The notes under the pieces: model-generated
Database searches by the model: none
Seen by the model: only the letters and a program-made list of their open reading frames with translations
What the model was told of the DNA's origin: nothing
Source: Paenibacillus sp. MAEPY2
GTDB lineage: Bacteria; Bacillota; Bacilli; Paenibacillales; Paenibacillaceae
Assembly: GCF_000499205.1 (NCBI RefSeq)
Contig: NZ_AWUK01000027.1
Location: 93,884 to 157,883, forward strand
DNA length: 64,000 nt
Direction: 5' to 3'
In this document: positions 26,194 to 34,898 of the stretch, piece after piece
Position numbering within the stretch: the first letter of the stretch is position 1
Layout: the number at the start of each line of letters is the position of its first letter
Made by a program: the position numbers and the translations under genes

Positions 26194-26778
26194 TTATTCG
26201 TATATTCGTTGTTCGACTTCAGCAAACGCGATATCAGGGCTCTCATCGGAATTATCGATATAAGCCACGGCTGAAGCAGGCAACGGCCAGGCGACTTGTT
26301 TTCGGGTAAGTGAAGCTGTGAAGGCATCCCAGTTTTCCAGCTTCCACTCATCCAGCGGAGATTGTCTGTCTGTAATCCGCTCACGATACAACGCTTCATT
26401 TGCCAGATAAATATAGGCTACACGTACATCCGTATCGTCGAGGGAACGTCCGATCCGTGCGAGTTCCTGCTCGATCCAGTCCGGAGTTCCGATTTCTTTG
26501 GTAAAGGGTCCGACAACAACCGTATCGATTCCCAATTGCACGTTGTCGAGTGCAGCATCCATCGTAATACGGTATCCCAGGTCACGGCATAACCGTTTGT
26601 ATTCCGGTGAATCGCGATCGGATGGATCGAGTCCCTGTAGGGTCATTATTGCTTCCGCAGCAGGACGCAGCAGGATATCCATATCAAAAAAAGCAGCTTT
26701 ATATTTACGGGAGAGGGCTTTGGCAAGGGTTGTTTTGCCGCTCCCGGCCCCGCCGAGAAAGAATATCAATTTGCTCAT
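26194..26778 (-). CDS. P-loop ATPase/kinase of unknown substrate
   Basis: 194 residues, start ATG 26778. The Walker A motif is GGAGSGKTTLAKALS at the N terminus, followed by FFDMDILL (an acidic pair like the DxD of shikimate- and gluconate-type kinases). A conserved YIYLANEALYRERITDRQSPLDEWK lid with Arg residues comes later. This is the layout of small nucleoside- or sugar-kinase-like AAA proteins. No partner gene in the neighbourhood shows its substrate. Confidence 0.8.
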   Translation of the reverse strand: MSKLIFFLGGAGSGKTTLAKALSRKYKAAFFDMDILLRPAAEAIMTLQGLDPSDRDSPEYKRLCRDLGYRITMDAALDNVQLGIDTVVVGPFTKEIGTPDWIEQELARIGRSLDDTDVRVAYIYLANEALYRERITDRQSPLDEWKLENWDAFTASLTRKQVAWPLPASAVAYIDNSDESPDIAFAEVEQRIYE

Positions 26779-27075
26779 GGTTTGGATGGCCTCCTCATAA
26801 TGGTTAGAACGAATATGTAATATGAAAACAAAGAATAGAGAGATCCAGTATAGTATCTCAGATGTGAAATGACTTGTTTATTTTATCATAAACGTATCCA
26901 ATTCATAGCTAGACAGAAAAGGAAGAATCAGGTAATATAATACCTAGTTTTACTATGCATAGATTTCCGATGTATATAGCCAAGTGATTTTATTAGGTTC
27001 ACGTTTATTTTTAAAAAGAGGTAAAAGTGGTTGATGTTATTGGACGGTGAAGCATGAAAAAAGGGAGTGACAGCT
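26779..27075. other. AT-rich intergenic region between divergent kinase and PadR genes
   Basis: About 300 bases with no credible ORF. A perfect TATAAT at 26936-26941 lacks a -35 at proper distance. I see no clear PadR operator. Confidence 0.3.
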
Positions 27076-27411
27076 TTGCAGGTAAACAAACAAATGATTA
27101 AAGGCAGTACCGAGACATTGATTCTTACGCTACTGAAGGAACAGCCGCTTTACGGTTATGAATTGATCAAGGAACTCCATCGTCAATCCGAAGGTGTGTT
27201 TAATTTGAAAGAAGGCACGTTATATCCCATTTTGCACGCGATGGAGCTTGAAGGATGGGTGGAGTCCTACTGGATGGAGGTTGAAGGTAGGAAGCGTAAA
27301 TATTATTCAATTTGTGATAAGGGTGTGGAAGCGTTACAACATAAAAAAGCCGAGTGGCTTTTATTCCGCGGAGCCGTGGATCGGGTGCTTGGGGAGGGGG
27401 GGCTTACATGA
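27076..27411 (+). CDS. PadR-family transcriptional regulator
   Basis: 111 residues from TTG 27076, which has GGGAG at 27063-27067; a GTG at 27067 is inside that site. The winged helix reads MIKGSTETLILTLLKEQPLYGYELIKEL, then FNLKEGTLYPILHAMELEGWV, then GRKRKYYSICDKG, which is classical PadR. It overlaps the next gene by four bases (ATGA at 27408-27411). In Firmicutes such pairs consist of a PadR repressor and the HAAS-domain membrane protein it controls. Confidence 0.92.
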   Translation: MQVNKQMIKGSTETLILTLLKEQPLYGYELIKELHRQSEGVFNLKEGTLYPILHAMELEGWVESYWMEVEGRKRKYYSICDKGVEALQHKKAEWLLFRGAVDRVLGEGGLT

Positions 27412-28760
27412 CGGATCGACATGAGAAGGTTAAACATTATCTTGATCAAATGTGTAGTCAGGTTAAGGCACGTGAAGTACATACGGATCTGCGTGATGAG
27501 CTTGGCAATCACATGGAAGAAATGATGTTGGACAAGCAGCAAGAGGGACTGAGCCAGGAAGAGGCAGCGGCATACGCTATTGAGCAGATGGGTGATCCCG
27601 CAGTTGTCGGCAAAAGTATGCACAGATTGCATCGTTATCGTATGCATTGGGGGCTGTTAGTTGGATTACTTGGTTTGGCAACAGTAAGCCTGTTGTTAAT
27701 GTGGATTTTTACGACCAATGTTACAGTGGAAATATATCAGGAACTGTATAGCAATCATGTAATATACACTGTTATGGGTTTCATATTCATGTTGTTCTTT
27801 GTTTACTTTGATTATCGGAAATTTAAAGAAGCGGCCTGGTGGATCTATATTCTGCTTAATGCCATGCTGTGGATCAATCCAGTGCTATCTTCAACTTACA
27901 ATGGTATAAATAGGTTTTGGGTGTTACCATTCGGCTTTGTGCTAGATGTGACGACAGTTTCAATGTGGGTATTGCCACTTGCCATTGGCACAATTATGCT
28001 GGACAAGCTTCGTTCCAATTGTAATATGCAATCCATATTGGCCTACATTGCAATGGTAGCGTTACCGATAGTGCTATTGTTTCAAATATCGGACTGGGTT
28101 CGCATGTTTCTATTTGGCACAATGTCCATTATTTTATTTGGCTGGCTCACGCGAAAATGGCTTTATACGGTCGTAGGTGCTGTAATAACAGGATGTGTAT
28201 TTGTATTTTTATTGTTTTTTGCGGATCAATATGGACGTCTAGAGAGGCTCTCTGTCGTTTTGAATCTTCAGGCTGACCCATATGGGGATGGTTATACCAA
28301 CAATTCCATTATTGAAGTTATTCGATCAGCGGGCTGGTGGGGTAATGGGATGGATACAACGTTCGACATGTTTAAAACGGGCTATAAGGATTACCCAGGT
28401 GTGCTGCTCATTGATGTGTTTGGCTGGTCAGCCGGGATACTGTTATTGGTGGGTATCATCTGGTTTGTTGCCAGTATGGTGAAGATACTTCCTCGCATCC
28501 GGGATGATTTTGGTCGTATGATTATTGTCAGTATCACCGCTATGTTTGCAATGCAAATCCTCTATTCGTTGGCGATGACTACCGGGAAGGTTCCAATTCT
28601 CAGCATTGTTTTTCCTTTAATAGGATATGGAAATCACCTGCTTTTCGAATATGCCATGCTCGGTTTACTTCTCGGTATTTATCGTCGAAAGGATACCAAT
28701 TCGAAGAGAAATGAAAAAATGCGGCAGAAGGTGGATGCTGATCCAATGATCAGTTCATAG
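27408..28760 (+). CDS. SEDS (FtsW/RodA)-like membrane protein with N-terminal permease-prefix domain
   Basis: 450 residues from ATG 27408 with a GGGGAGGGGGG site. The N-terminal about 70 residues (VKHYLDQMCSQVKAREVHTDLRDELGNHMEEM, then EEAAAYAIEQMGDPAVVGKSM) form the HAAS/permease-prefix helical domain usually found next to PadR. The rest has about 10 membrane helices. Its end, LIDVFGWSAGILLLV and TTGKVPILSIVFPLIGYG, follows the RodA/FtsW C-terminal signature (usually TGxxPxTGxxLPFxSYGG). SEDS proteins polymerise peptidoglycan glycan strands. This copy is divergent and its catalytic activity is uncertain. Confidence 0.85.
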   Translation: MTDRHEKVKHYLDQMCSQVKAREVHTDLRDELGNHMEEMMLDKQQEGLSQEEAAAYAIEQMGDPAVVGKSMHRLHRYRMHWGLLVGLLGLATVSLLLMWIFTTNVTVEIYQELYSNHVIYTVMGFIFMLFFVYFDYRKFKEAAWWIYILLNAMLWINPVLSSTYNGINRFWVLPFGFVLDVTTVSMWVLPLAIGTIMLDKLRSNCNMQSILAYIAMVALPIVLLFQISDWVRMFLFGTMSIILFGWLTRKWLYTVVGAVITGCVFVFLLFFADQYGRLERLSVVLNLQADPYGDGYTNNSIIEVIRSAGWWGNGMDTTFDMFKTGYKDYPGVLLIDVFGWSAGILLLVGIIWFVASMVKILPRIRDDFGRMIIVSITAMFAMQILYSLAMTTGKVPILSIVFPLIGYGNHLLFEYAMLGLLLGIYRRKDTNSKRNEKMRQKVDADPMISS

Positions 28761-28821
28761 GCATCCAAAATCATTACCGCATCTTGAAACGAAGATATAG
28801 TTATTCTCGTTAAATGATTAA

Positions 28822-30603
28822 TCACGGGAACCAGATGTGACGGAGGTTTACCCAACCCTGGCTGTTAAAGGAGAGTCCGCGAACGGAAGGCAGGTAGGCA
28901 GTCTCTACCGGTTTTTCAGTTAAATGTAACAATAGACTCTGCTGCACTAAAAATTGTTCGATCCGATCCAGCTCGCCAGTTCGGTCTGCGAATATTTGCG
29001 AAGCAACAACGGTTTGCAGCATCTCTTGAACAATCTTCTTGTAATAGTTATCCAGATGTTCGGATAAAGTGAGATAAAGATCGTATCTGCGCAATTCTTC
29101 GTCCCGGTCCCGAATCAGGGAGAAGAGAATCAGATCGGATTCCAGTCTCAGGTTCCCTTTGAATTCCTCCATCGTGCCTATGCGGACAGTACATGTGAAG
29201 CCGTACATTTCCAATGACGATGCCAAACGTCTAGCATCCATCCGATACTGAGGAATGGTTGTGATGTGCAAGGGGATAGGTAGATCAAAAGTGGGGTGCT
29301 GAGACAAATAAGTCAAATCTTCTGCATTCATCAACACTTTATCAGCATCTCCTGGATCACCTTCATTACTTTCATTCATGCCATTCCTATACAATTCAGC
29401 AATACATGCCTGAACATGTGCTCTTACATCCGGATCGCTTAGCGGTCCGGTTTTTTGCGTGTTACAAGTAAGTAATTTGCACACCATCACGCCTGCACTA
29501 ATCTGCGTCCAGTCCCTACCCGCAGACGAAGATGGATTATGAACAAGGTGAAAGAAGGGAGATTCGATCTCTTGCTTTTCATCCACATGTGCAGGGGCAC
29601 TCCACGGAATTTGTAGAATGTCTACACGGTCCAGATGGGCTCTGCCTTGAAAATACATCGGAAAAGCTTCTAGTCTGCACAGGTGATCATCCCAGTCAGT
29701 GACCTTGAAAGGCCCCGTTCCTATAGGTATCTGCATGGTATTCGATACGTCTGGGTCATTTTCTCCATCTTTCTGTTGCCCGTATGGGGCTTGTAAAGCA
29801 ACAATCGCTGCACGGCTCGTAGAAAGAAACGGCAAAAACAATTCGTGTGGGGCTCTAAGCTTGAAACATACGGTCAAGGGATCTGCTGCTTCAATCGATA
29901 GAATTTGTTTGCTCACATCGCGGTATAATGTCCGTCGTTCCGTGGATTGCAGACGTTCAAATGTATACACCACATCTGCGGCAGTCAGCAGGTGTCCATT
30001 GTGAAAAGTAATCCCTTTACGCAAATAAAAGAACCATGTTTTCCGGTCTGAACTGACATCCCAGGTATGAGACAGACAAGGAACAATCTCCCCATGTTCA
30101 TTACGTTGAACCAGCCCGTCGAACACATGACTGGTGACAAAAGATTCTGCCAGCAAATTGATAAAAAGAGGATCAAGCGCATGCAGTTGTTGGCGGATCG
30201 GTAACCTGAGCGTATCAATTCTCTCATTATGGCTGCCAGCTTCCGTATGATGTCCAGAATAACCAAGCAGCCACTGGTTTAGGTGATCCTGCATCGTCAT
30301 AGAATTGGAGTAAGCACCAACCTGTTCGGCAGCTTGCTGCAGCTCCCGGCGATTCATGGCTTGCATCATGTATTCTGCTGCAATTTGATCAGCCGGAACA
30401 AGCAGGGTTAGCGTTGAACGCCGTCCGCGTCCGCGTTGGGACACCCAACGAATCCATTCGTTGGCAACCATTTTTTTGACGATTGTTAACGTGTTACGGT
30501 GTGTACAATCAAGTAGTTCAGCAAGGTCGGCAAGTGTAACTTCGTGTTCTGTCTTGTGACCAAGTCGGTTATGCAGCAGCAGATATTGCTGGTGTAATTT
30601 CAA
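28822..30603 (-). CDS. SgrR-like regulator: N-terminal winged helix fused to a solute-binding domain
   Basis: 593 residues from TTG 30603 with AGGAGG nine bases upstream. The N-terminal about 110 residues form a winged helix (VTLADLAELLDCTHRNTLTIVKKM, then GRGRRSTLTLLV). The rest is an ABC-transporter SBP_bac_5-type substrate-binding domain (FVTSHVFDGLVQRNEHGEIVPCLSHTWDVSSDRKTWFFYLRKGITFHNG). E. coli SgrR senses sugar-phosphate stress with this layout; in Firmicutes such proteins often control adjacent transporters. No signal peptide is present, so it is cytoplasmic. The ligand is unknown. It is divergent from the DUF4173-like gene. Confidence 0.85.
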   Translation of the reverse strand: MKLHQQYLLLHNRLGHKTEHEVTLADLAELLDCTHRNTLTIVKKMVANEWIRWVSQRGRGRRSTLTLLVPADQIAAEYMMQAMNRRELQQAAEQVGAYSNSMTMQDHLNQWLLGYSGHHTEAGSHNERIDTLRLPIRQQLHALDPLFINLLAESFVTSHVFDGLVQRNEHGEIVPCLSHTWDVSSDRKTWFFYLRKGITFHNGHLLTAADVVYTFERLQSTERRTLYRDVSKQILSIEAADPLTVCFKLRAPHELFLPFLSTSRAAIVALQAPYGQQKDGENDPDVSNTMQIPIGTGPFKVTDWDDHLCRLEAFPMYFQGRAHLDRVDILQIPWSAPAHVDEKQEIESPFFHLVHNPSSSAGRDWTQISAGVMVCKLLTCNTQKTGPLSDPDVRAHVQACIAELYRNGMNESNEGDPGDADKVLMNAEDLTYLSQHPTFDLPIPLHITTIPQYRMDARRLASSLEMYGFTCTVRIGTMEEFKGNLRLESDLILFSLIRDRDEELRRYDLYLTLSEHLDNYYKKIVQEMLQTVVASQIFADRTGELDRIEQFLVQQSLLLHLTEKPVETAYLPSVRGLSFNSQGWVNLRHIWFP

Positions 30604-30737
30604 ATATGAAGCCCTCCTGGGAGATGATCACGATGGTAATGTCATAAAATAAGAAGTTTTGTTCATTTTTATTTCTATTTATATTCTTATTTTATCATCT
30701 AAAATTAAACATAGAAAGTATAATGGAGGTTTTTCCC

Positions 30738-32357
30738 ATGATTGATAAAATAATGGCTTCACCGCAACGCGCTTTAATCACGCTGCTATCTGCATGGATA
30801 CTGGCTGTCATTCAACAGTATTTATTCTTTGGCAATGAGATAGGCGTATCGTATCCGATCTTTGTTATTCTCTTTTATGGTTTCATGTATCTTTTTGCCC
30901 GGGATCGTATGAGGTCATTCAAGTGGATTGATGCATTTGTAGGGGGCGTTGTTTTTTTGTTGTCGCTAACTTTTATGTTATACGACAATGAACCGCTGTA
31001 CGCTCTCAATTTCCTGGCTGTACCGGGCCTTATTAGCTTACATATGACATATCTGATGGGTAGAAAACGGAGGGAGTGGTGGGAGATTGGCTTGATCGGT
31101 ACGGCTATTGACCATCTGCTACCACAAGCCATACGACATTGGGGAACCATTGGGGCTATGGCTGTAAAAGCAGGAGGACGTGGCATGGGCAAGTCACAGA
31201 AAACGGTTGTTTTCAAAGTGCTCATTGGCCTGGTGGCATCCTTGCCCATCCTCATTGTGGTCTTATCTTTACTGTCTTCTGCTGATGGAATTTTCAATCA
31301 ATATTTATCCGGTTTCCCGGAGTGGCTGAATCAATTAACATTTACGCCAGGATTGCCGAGAATCCTCTGGATTATTATTGCAGGTGTATTGTTGTTCGGT
31401 TATGTATGGGGATTCGTGCAGCCGATGCAATATGAAGCAGAGAAGAGAGCGAACGCACATTGGAAAAATGGAGCAGAATCCGCGGTTATTCCGCGTGATC
31501 ATACGCTTGAGGCCTCTCCTGTAAACCCGATTGTCGAGGGGGAAGTTACGAATCAGATCACGGCCGAGGAACCCTGCACGCAGGTTCATCGGGAACCATT
31601 CAAATTGGACCCGGTCATTGTGGGCACGATGCTGCTGGTCATTAACTGTGTGTACGTTCTGTTTGTGCTCGTACAGTTTTCGTACTTGTTTGGTGCAGGC
31701 GACGGGCAGCTTCCGGCCGATCTGTCTTACGCGGAGTATGCGAGAAGTGGATTCGCAGAGTTGGTTCTCGTCACAGGCATTAACTTTTTTATCCTTATTG
31801 TTGCATTGCAGTATACCCGTCCGAGTGGAAAAGCTGGTTTAATCATGCATCAGGTACTACTCCTGGTTCTGGTATGTTGTTCAGCAATCATGTTGTATTC
31901 CGCTTTTATGCGTCTGAATCTCTATGAGCAGGCTTATGGATATACGTACATTCGTTTTCTGGTGCACGCATTCATGATCTTCCTGGCACTTCTGTTACTG
32001 ATTGCCGGTCTTCGTATACGTTACACAACGATACCGCTGATTCGCTGGTATATTGTGCTGGCACTCACAGCCTATGTTGCAGTCAATTATGTGGGAATGG
32101 ATAAACGAATTGCCGAGCTAAATATCGAACGTTATCATCAGACGGGCACTATCGATGCTTCATACCTGGCGAGTCTGTCGGCAGATGCAGTTCCGCTACT
32201 GCGGGAGTTTGCCATGGAAGAGTATCCGATTCTAAAGAAGGAGCTGTTGGAGCGCCATGCCCACCTGGACATGAATTCAGCAGACCTTCCCTGGCCTTCT
32301 TATAATGTGGCAAGACATAGGGCTGAGCTGGAATTGTCCAAATTGAGAACGGAATAA
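30738..32357 (+). CDS. DUF4153/DUF4173-like integral membrane protein
   Basis: 539 residues from ATG 30738, with GGAGG at 30725-30729; the ATG at 30723 overlaps that site. About 12 membrane helices are interrupted near residue 250 by a hydrophilic loop (about 50 residues, HTLEASPVNPIVEGEVTNQ). A cytoplasmic or external tail of about 80 residues follows the last helix. The hydrophobic pattern and the QYTRPSGKAG and RFLVHAFMIFLALLLL segments fit DUF4153/DUF4173 membrane proteins of unknown function. No terminator is visible between this gene and the promoter at 32409. Confidence 0.72.
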   Translation: MIDKIMASPQRALITLLSAWILAVIQQYLFFGNEIGVSYPIFVILFYGFMYLFARDRMRSFKWIDAFVGGVVFLLSLTFMLYDNEPLYALNFLAVPGLISLHMTYLMGRKRREWWEIGLIGTAIDHLLPQAIRHWGTIGAMAVKAGGRGMGKSQKTVVFKVLIGLVASLPILIVVLSLLSSADGIFNQYLSGFPEWLNQLTFTPGLPRILWIIIAGVLLFGYVWGFVQPMQYEAEKRANAHWKNGAESAVIPRDHTLEASPVNPIVEGEVTNQITAEEPCTQVHREPFKLDPVIVGTMLLVINCVYVLFVLVQFSYLFGAGDGQLPADLSYAEYARSGFAELVLVTGINFFILIVALQYTRPSGKAGLIMHQVLLLVLVCCSAIMLYSAFMRLNLYEQAYGYTYIRFLVHAFMIFLALLLLIAGLRIRYTTIPLIRWYIVLALTAYVAVNYVGMDKRIAELNIERYHQTGTIDASYLASLSADAVPLLREFAMEEYPILKKELLERHAHLDMNSADLPWPSYNVARHRAELELSKLRTE

Positions 32358-32408
32358 ATTCATCTACCTGTTTTCCAACAATGAATTTATGCAAAATCAA
32401 TATGTAAG

Positions 32409-32417
32409 TGTTATAAT
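32409..32417 (+). promoter_or_regulatory. Extended -10 promoter of the leader ORF-yidC2 transcript
   Basis: TGTTATAAT is a perfect extended -10 (TGn plus TATAAT). No clear -35 is visible. Transcription would start near 32424, ten bases before the leader ORF's Shine-Dalgarno. Confidence 0.65.
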
Positions 32418-32449
32418 ATAAAAACTAACCTATAAAGGGGGTGAATCCC

Positions 32450-32800
32450 TTGTTTGAACTTCATGAATTAATACCCTATATATTCACAATCGGACTCATT
32501 TTCACCGTCAGTTATGCTTATATTGCCCATCTGCATTGCGGCATGACAGAGTACTGGATGGAAGCTGGAGCAGGTGGTGGACTTGAACCAGGCTTGCCTG
32601 CATTGTTCCTGGATGCACAGCACAGACCTGAAGCATTAACTCGAATGGTCAGACGCAGAGAATCACCGGATGAAGATGAACCCGATTGCACGCCCTCGTT
32701 GAGCGAAATTCCTACAAATCAACGAGGAGGATATATATGGAACATAAGACAAGCAAGGGGTTCACTTTTACATCGGGCAAGGGACGGATCTATGGCCTGA
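32450..32800 (+). CDS. Putative MifM-like regulatory arrest peptide upstream of yidC2
   Basis: 116 residues from TTG 32450, whose Shine-Dalgarno AAAGGGGGTGA (32434-32444) is one of the strongest here; a GTG at 32441 lies inside that site. A single membrane helix (LIPYIFTIGLIFTVSYAYIAH) spans about residues 8-28, followed by a hydrophilic linker. At residues 65-79 comes TRMVRRRESPDEDEPD, basic then acidic. As I recall, the B. subtilis MifM arrest region reads IRKVFRMNSPVNDEEDAG, with the same R-x-V-x-R, SP and acidic run. MifM stalls on its ribosome when membrane insertase activity is low and so exposes the yidC2 ribosome binding site. Here the frame does not stop before yidC2 but continues 64 bases into it. 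Alternatively it is simply a small membrane protein of unknown role. Confidence 0.7.
   Translation: MFELHELIPYIFTIGLIFTVSYAYIAHLHCGMTEYWMEAGAGGGLEPGLPALFLDAQHRPEALTRMVRRRESPDEDEPDCTPSLSEIPTNQRGGYIWNIRQARGSLLHRARDGSMA
32694..32730 (+). promoter_or_regulatory. Stem-loop hiding the yidC2 ribosome binding site
   Basis: CCTCGTTGA at 32694-32702 pairs perfectly with TCAACGAGG at 32719-32727, with a 16-base loop. The 3' arm covers half of the yidC2 Shine-Dalgarno GAGGAGG (32724-32730). A ribosome stalled on the DEDEPD codons (32669-32686) would reach about 12-15 bases downstream, into the 5' arm, and open the stem. This is the geometry of the mifM-yidC2 switch. Confidence 0.75.
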
Positions 32801-33597
32801 TCGCCATTTTGTTTGCGGTCATGCTGCTTGCCGGTTGCAGCAACAACGTATCAGAGATTACTTCATCAACACCAGGATTTTTTAATCATTACATTGTTTT
32901 TCCACTGTCGTATCTGATCCAGCACATTGCCACCCTGTTTAGCGGAAGCTATGGGGTTGCAATTATCGTGATTACACTGATCATTCGTCTTGCACTGCTG
33001 CCTTTGATGATGCGTCAAGCCAAATCTCAGCAAGGTACCCGAGTGATCATGAATGCCATGAAGCCGGAGATGGATGCGCTCAAGAAAAAATATGAGGGCA
33101 AAAACGATCCGGCCGATAAGCAGAAGCTTTCGCAGGAAACGATGGAGCTGTACAAAAAGCACAAGTTCAATCCGCTGAATATCGGTTGCTTGCCGATGCT
33201 CATTCAGTTGCCTATTCTGTCCGGTATTTACACGGCTATCCGACTTACGCCAGAGCTGTCATCCCACTCATTTCTGTGGTTCAAATTAGGAGCGCCTGAC
33301 TATGTGCTTGCTGTTGTAGTAGCTGTTATTTATCTGATTCAAGCCAAGGTCTCGCAAGCCAATATGGCGCCGGAACAGCGAAAACAATTTGCAATCATGG
33401 GATACATTTCTCCTCTGATGATGGCCTTTTTCTCCCTTTCGGCCCCGGCAGCCATGCCGCTGTATTGGACGATTGGTGGTTCATTCCTGGTCTTGCAGAC
33501 GTTATTGTTCCGCAAACTGTATCCCGTGGAACATCCGCAGGATCCTGCTGTGATTGAGGTGACGAAGGTCAAGTCTGCAAAACATAACATGTCCTAG
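32737..33597 (+). CDS. yidC2: YidC/Oxa1-family membrane insertase, second paralogue
   Basis: 286 residues from ATG 32737, six bases after GAGGAGG; an ATG at 32686 lies within the leader ORF and has no ribosome binding site. A lipoprotein signal ends in LLAGC, followed by the Oxa1 core: a hydrophilic-groove helix with ITLIIRLALLPLMMRQAKSQ (the conserved Arg), a helical hairpin (MKPEMDALKKKYEGKNDPADKQKLSQETMELYKKH), and then FNPLNIGCLPMLIQLPIL. It inserts and folds membrane proteins, alone or with SecYEG. Its upstream leader ORF and stem-loop suggest it is the induced backup insertase, like B. subtilis YidC2/YqjG, with the main SpoIIIJ-type copy elsewhere. Confidence 0.93.
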   Translation: MEHKTSKGFTFTSGKGRIYGLIAILFAVMLLAGCSNNVSEITSSTPGFFNHYIVFPLSYLIQHIATLFSGSYGVAIIVITLIIRLALLPLMMRQAKSQQGTRVIMNAMKPEMDALKKKYEGKNDPADKQKLSQETMELYKKHKFNPLNIGCLPMLIQLPILSGIYTAIRLTPELSSHSFLWFKLGAPDYVLAVVVAVIYLIQAKVSQANMAPEQRKQFAIMGYISPLMMAFFSLSAPAAMPLYWTIGGSFLVLQTLLFRKLYPVEHPQDPAVIEVTKVKSAKHNMS

Positions 33598-33647
33598 ACT
33601 GGCGTGTAACATCATACAATATCTAAGAACATCTTTTACGTACATGC

Positions 33648-33690
33648 ACCCTATAGAGCAGACATAAAGTCTACTTTATAGGGTCTTTTT
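33648..33690 (+). terminator. Terminator after yidC2
   Basis: ACCCTATAGAG at 33648-33658 pairs with CTTTATAGGGT at 33674-33684, and an inner AGAC/GTCT helix extends it. Five T residues follow. Confidence 0.88.
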
Positions 33691-33998
33691 GTGAGGGGGG
33701 ACTATCCAGTGATCTAAGAGGTAGATAATAGCTCAACAGAATTTAGTGTATAGGGGAGGGGGAGAACATACGTATGGTAGGAGGGGATTACAAGTCAATT
33801 TCAGAGTAAACATGATGTGGAAACATGGAATAAAAACAAATAAAATTTATTGTTTGGATTTATTGACAAAATTTGATGTATCAATTACCATTTTGTTTAA
33901 GAGTTTTGGGGAGGAGCCAATCTAGTGTAGAATGCTTGACTTAATAGGGCGTTTTTTGTAAATTCATACCGCGATAAATTGGATCTGGAGGGGAATTA
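33691..33998. other. AT-rich intergenic region with the uppP promoter
   Basis: About 300 bases without a credible gene. TTGACT at 33936-33941 and TAAATT at 33959-33964, with 17-base spacing, form a good vegetative promoter about 35 bases before uppP. A second TTGACA at 33863-33868 has only a poor -10 (TACCAT). Confidence 0.55.
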
Positions 33999-34814
33999 GT
34001 GGATATTATTATCGGGCTTATACTAGGTATTGTGGAAGGACTTACGGAGTTTGCCCCAGTGTCATCCACAGGTCATTTGATTCTGGTGGGACATTTGCTA
34101 GGTTTCGAGGGTACTGTACGTGCTTCGACATTCGAGATTGTAATCCAACTCGGTTCTATCCTGGCTGTAGCTTTTCTGTTCTGGAAACGAATCCTCAGCA
34201 TCCTTGGCATCCATGTTGGAGAAGATCGGAAAGCAACTAAAGCTAAGGAAAAATTAACACTTATTCATATCATTATTGGTGTGATCCCTTTTGGTGTTGG
34301 GGGCGTATTTTTTTACGATTACATAAAAGAGGTTTTGTTCAGTGCTCAAACGGTTGTTGTTACGTTAATCCTTGGCGGGATTCTGATGATTGCAGCCGAG
34401 ATGTTCAAACCGAAAAAGCCGGCTGCAGAAACGTTGGATCAGGTCACTTACCGACAGGCGTTAATTGTAGGTTTGTTCCAGTGCTTAGCGCTTGTTCCCG
34501 GTTTTTCAAGAATGGGTGCTACGCTATCAGGAGGTTTGCTGGCAGGCATGAGTCACAAAACAGCCTCGGAATTTACGTTTATAATGGCGCTTCCTATTAT
34601 GTTCGGCGCTTCACTGAAGGATTTATACGAGAGCTGGGATTATCTGTCTGTTGATGATCTTCCCTTGTTTATTACAGGGTTTGTAACTGCTTTTATCGTA
34701 GCTATGATTGCAGTTAAATTTTTCCTGAAGTTGATTAACCGGATTAAACTAATTCCTTTTGCGATCTATCGTTTTGTATTGGCAGCCGCTTTTTGGATCT
34801 TTTTACTTCGCTAG
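33999..34814 (+). CDS. uppP: Undecaprenyl-diphosphate phosphatase
   Basis: 271 residues from GTG 33999 with GGAGGGG upstream. The UppP/BacA hallmarks are present: GLILGIVEGLTEFAPVSSTGHLIL (Glu-rich and SSTGH motif) near the N terminus, and VPGFSRMGATLSGGLLAGM near residue 165, both lining the active site. It dephosphorylates undecaprenyl diphosphate to recycle the lipid carrier for cell-wall synthesis and gives bacitracin tolerance. It is monocistronic or the head of the next operon; a weak hairpin separates it from the polyprenol-kinase-like gene. B. subtilis has several UppP-type enzymes, so redundancy is likely. Confidence 0.95.
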   Translation: MDIIIGLILGIVEGLTEFAPVSSTGHLILVGHLLGFEGTVRASTFEIVIQLGSILAVAFLFWKRILSILGIHVGEDRKATKAKEKLTLIHIIIGVIPFGVGGVFFYDYIKEVLFSAQTVVVTLILGGILMIAAEMFKPKKPAAETLDQVTYRQALIVGLFQCLALVPGFSRMGATLSGGLLAGMSHKTASEFTFIMALPIMFGASLKDLYESWDYLSVDDLPLFITGFVTAFIVAMIAVKFFLKLINRIKLIPFAIYRFVLAAAFWIFLLR

Positions 34815-34898
34815 AGTACAGACCATTCTTACATTTGAATAAGGTAACAATTATCGGGAGTCTTATCCATAATCAGTGTTTTTTATTAACTCACATTG

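Noticed and set aside
32686..32736. Upstream in-frame ATG for yidC2 at 32686
   Set aside because: It lacks a Shine-Dalgarno and lies inside the leader ORF, whereas GAGGAGG is six bases before the ATG at 32737.
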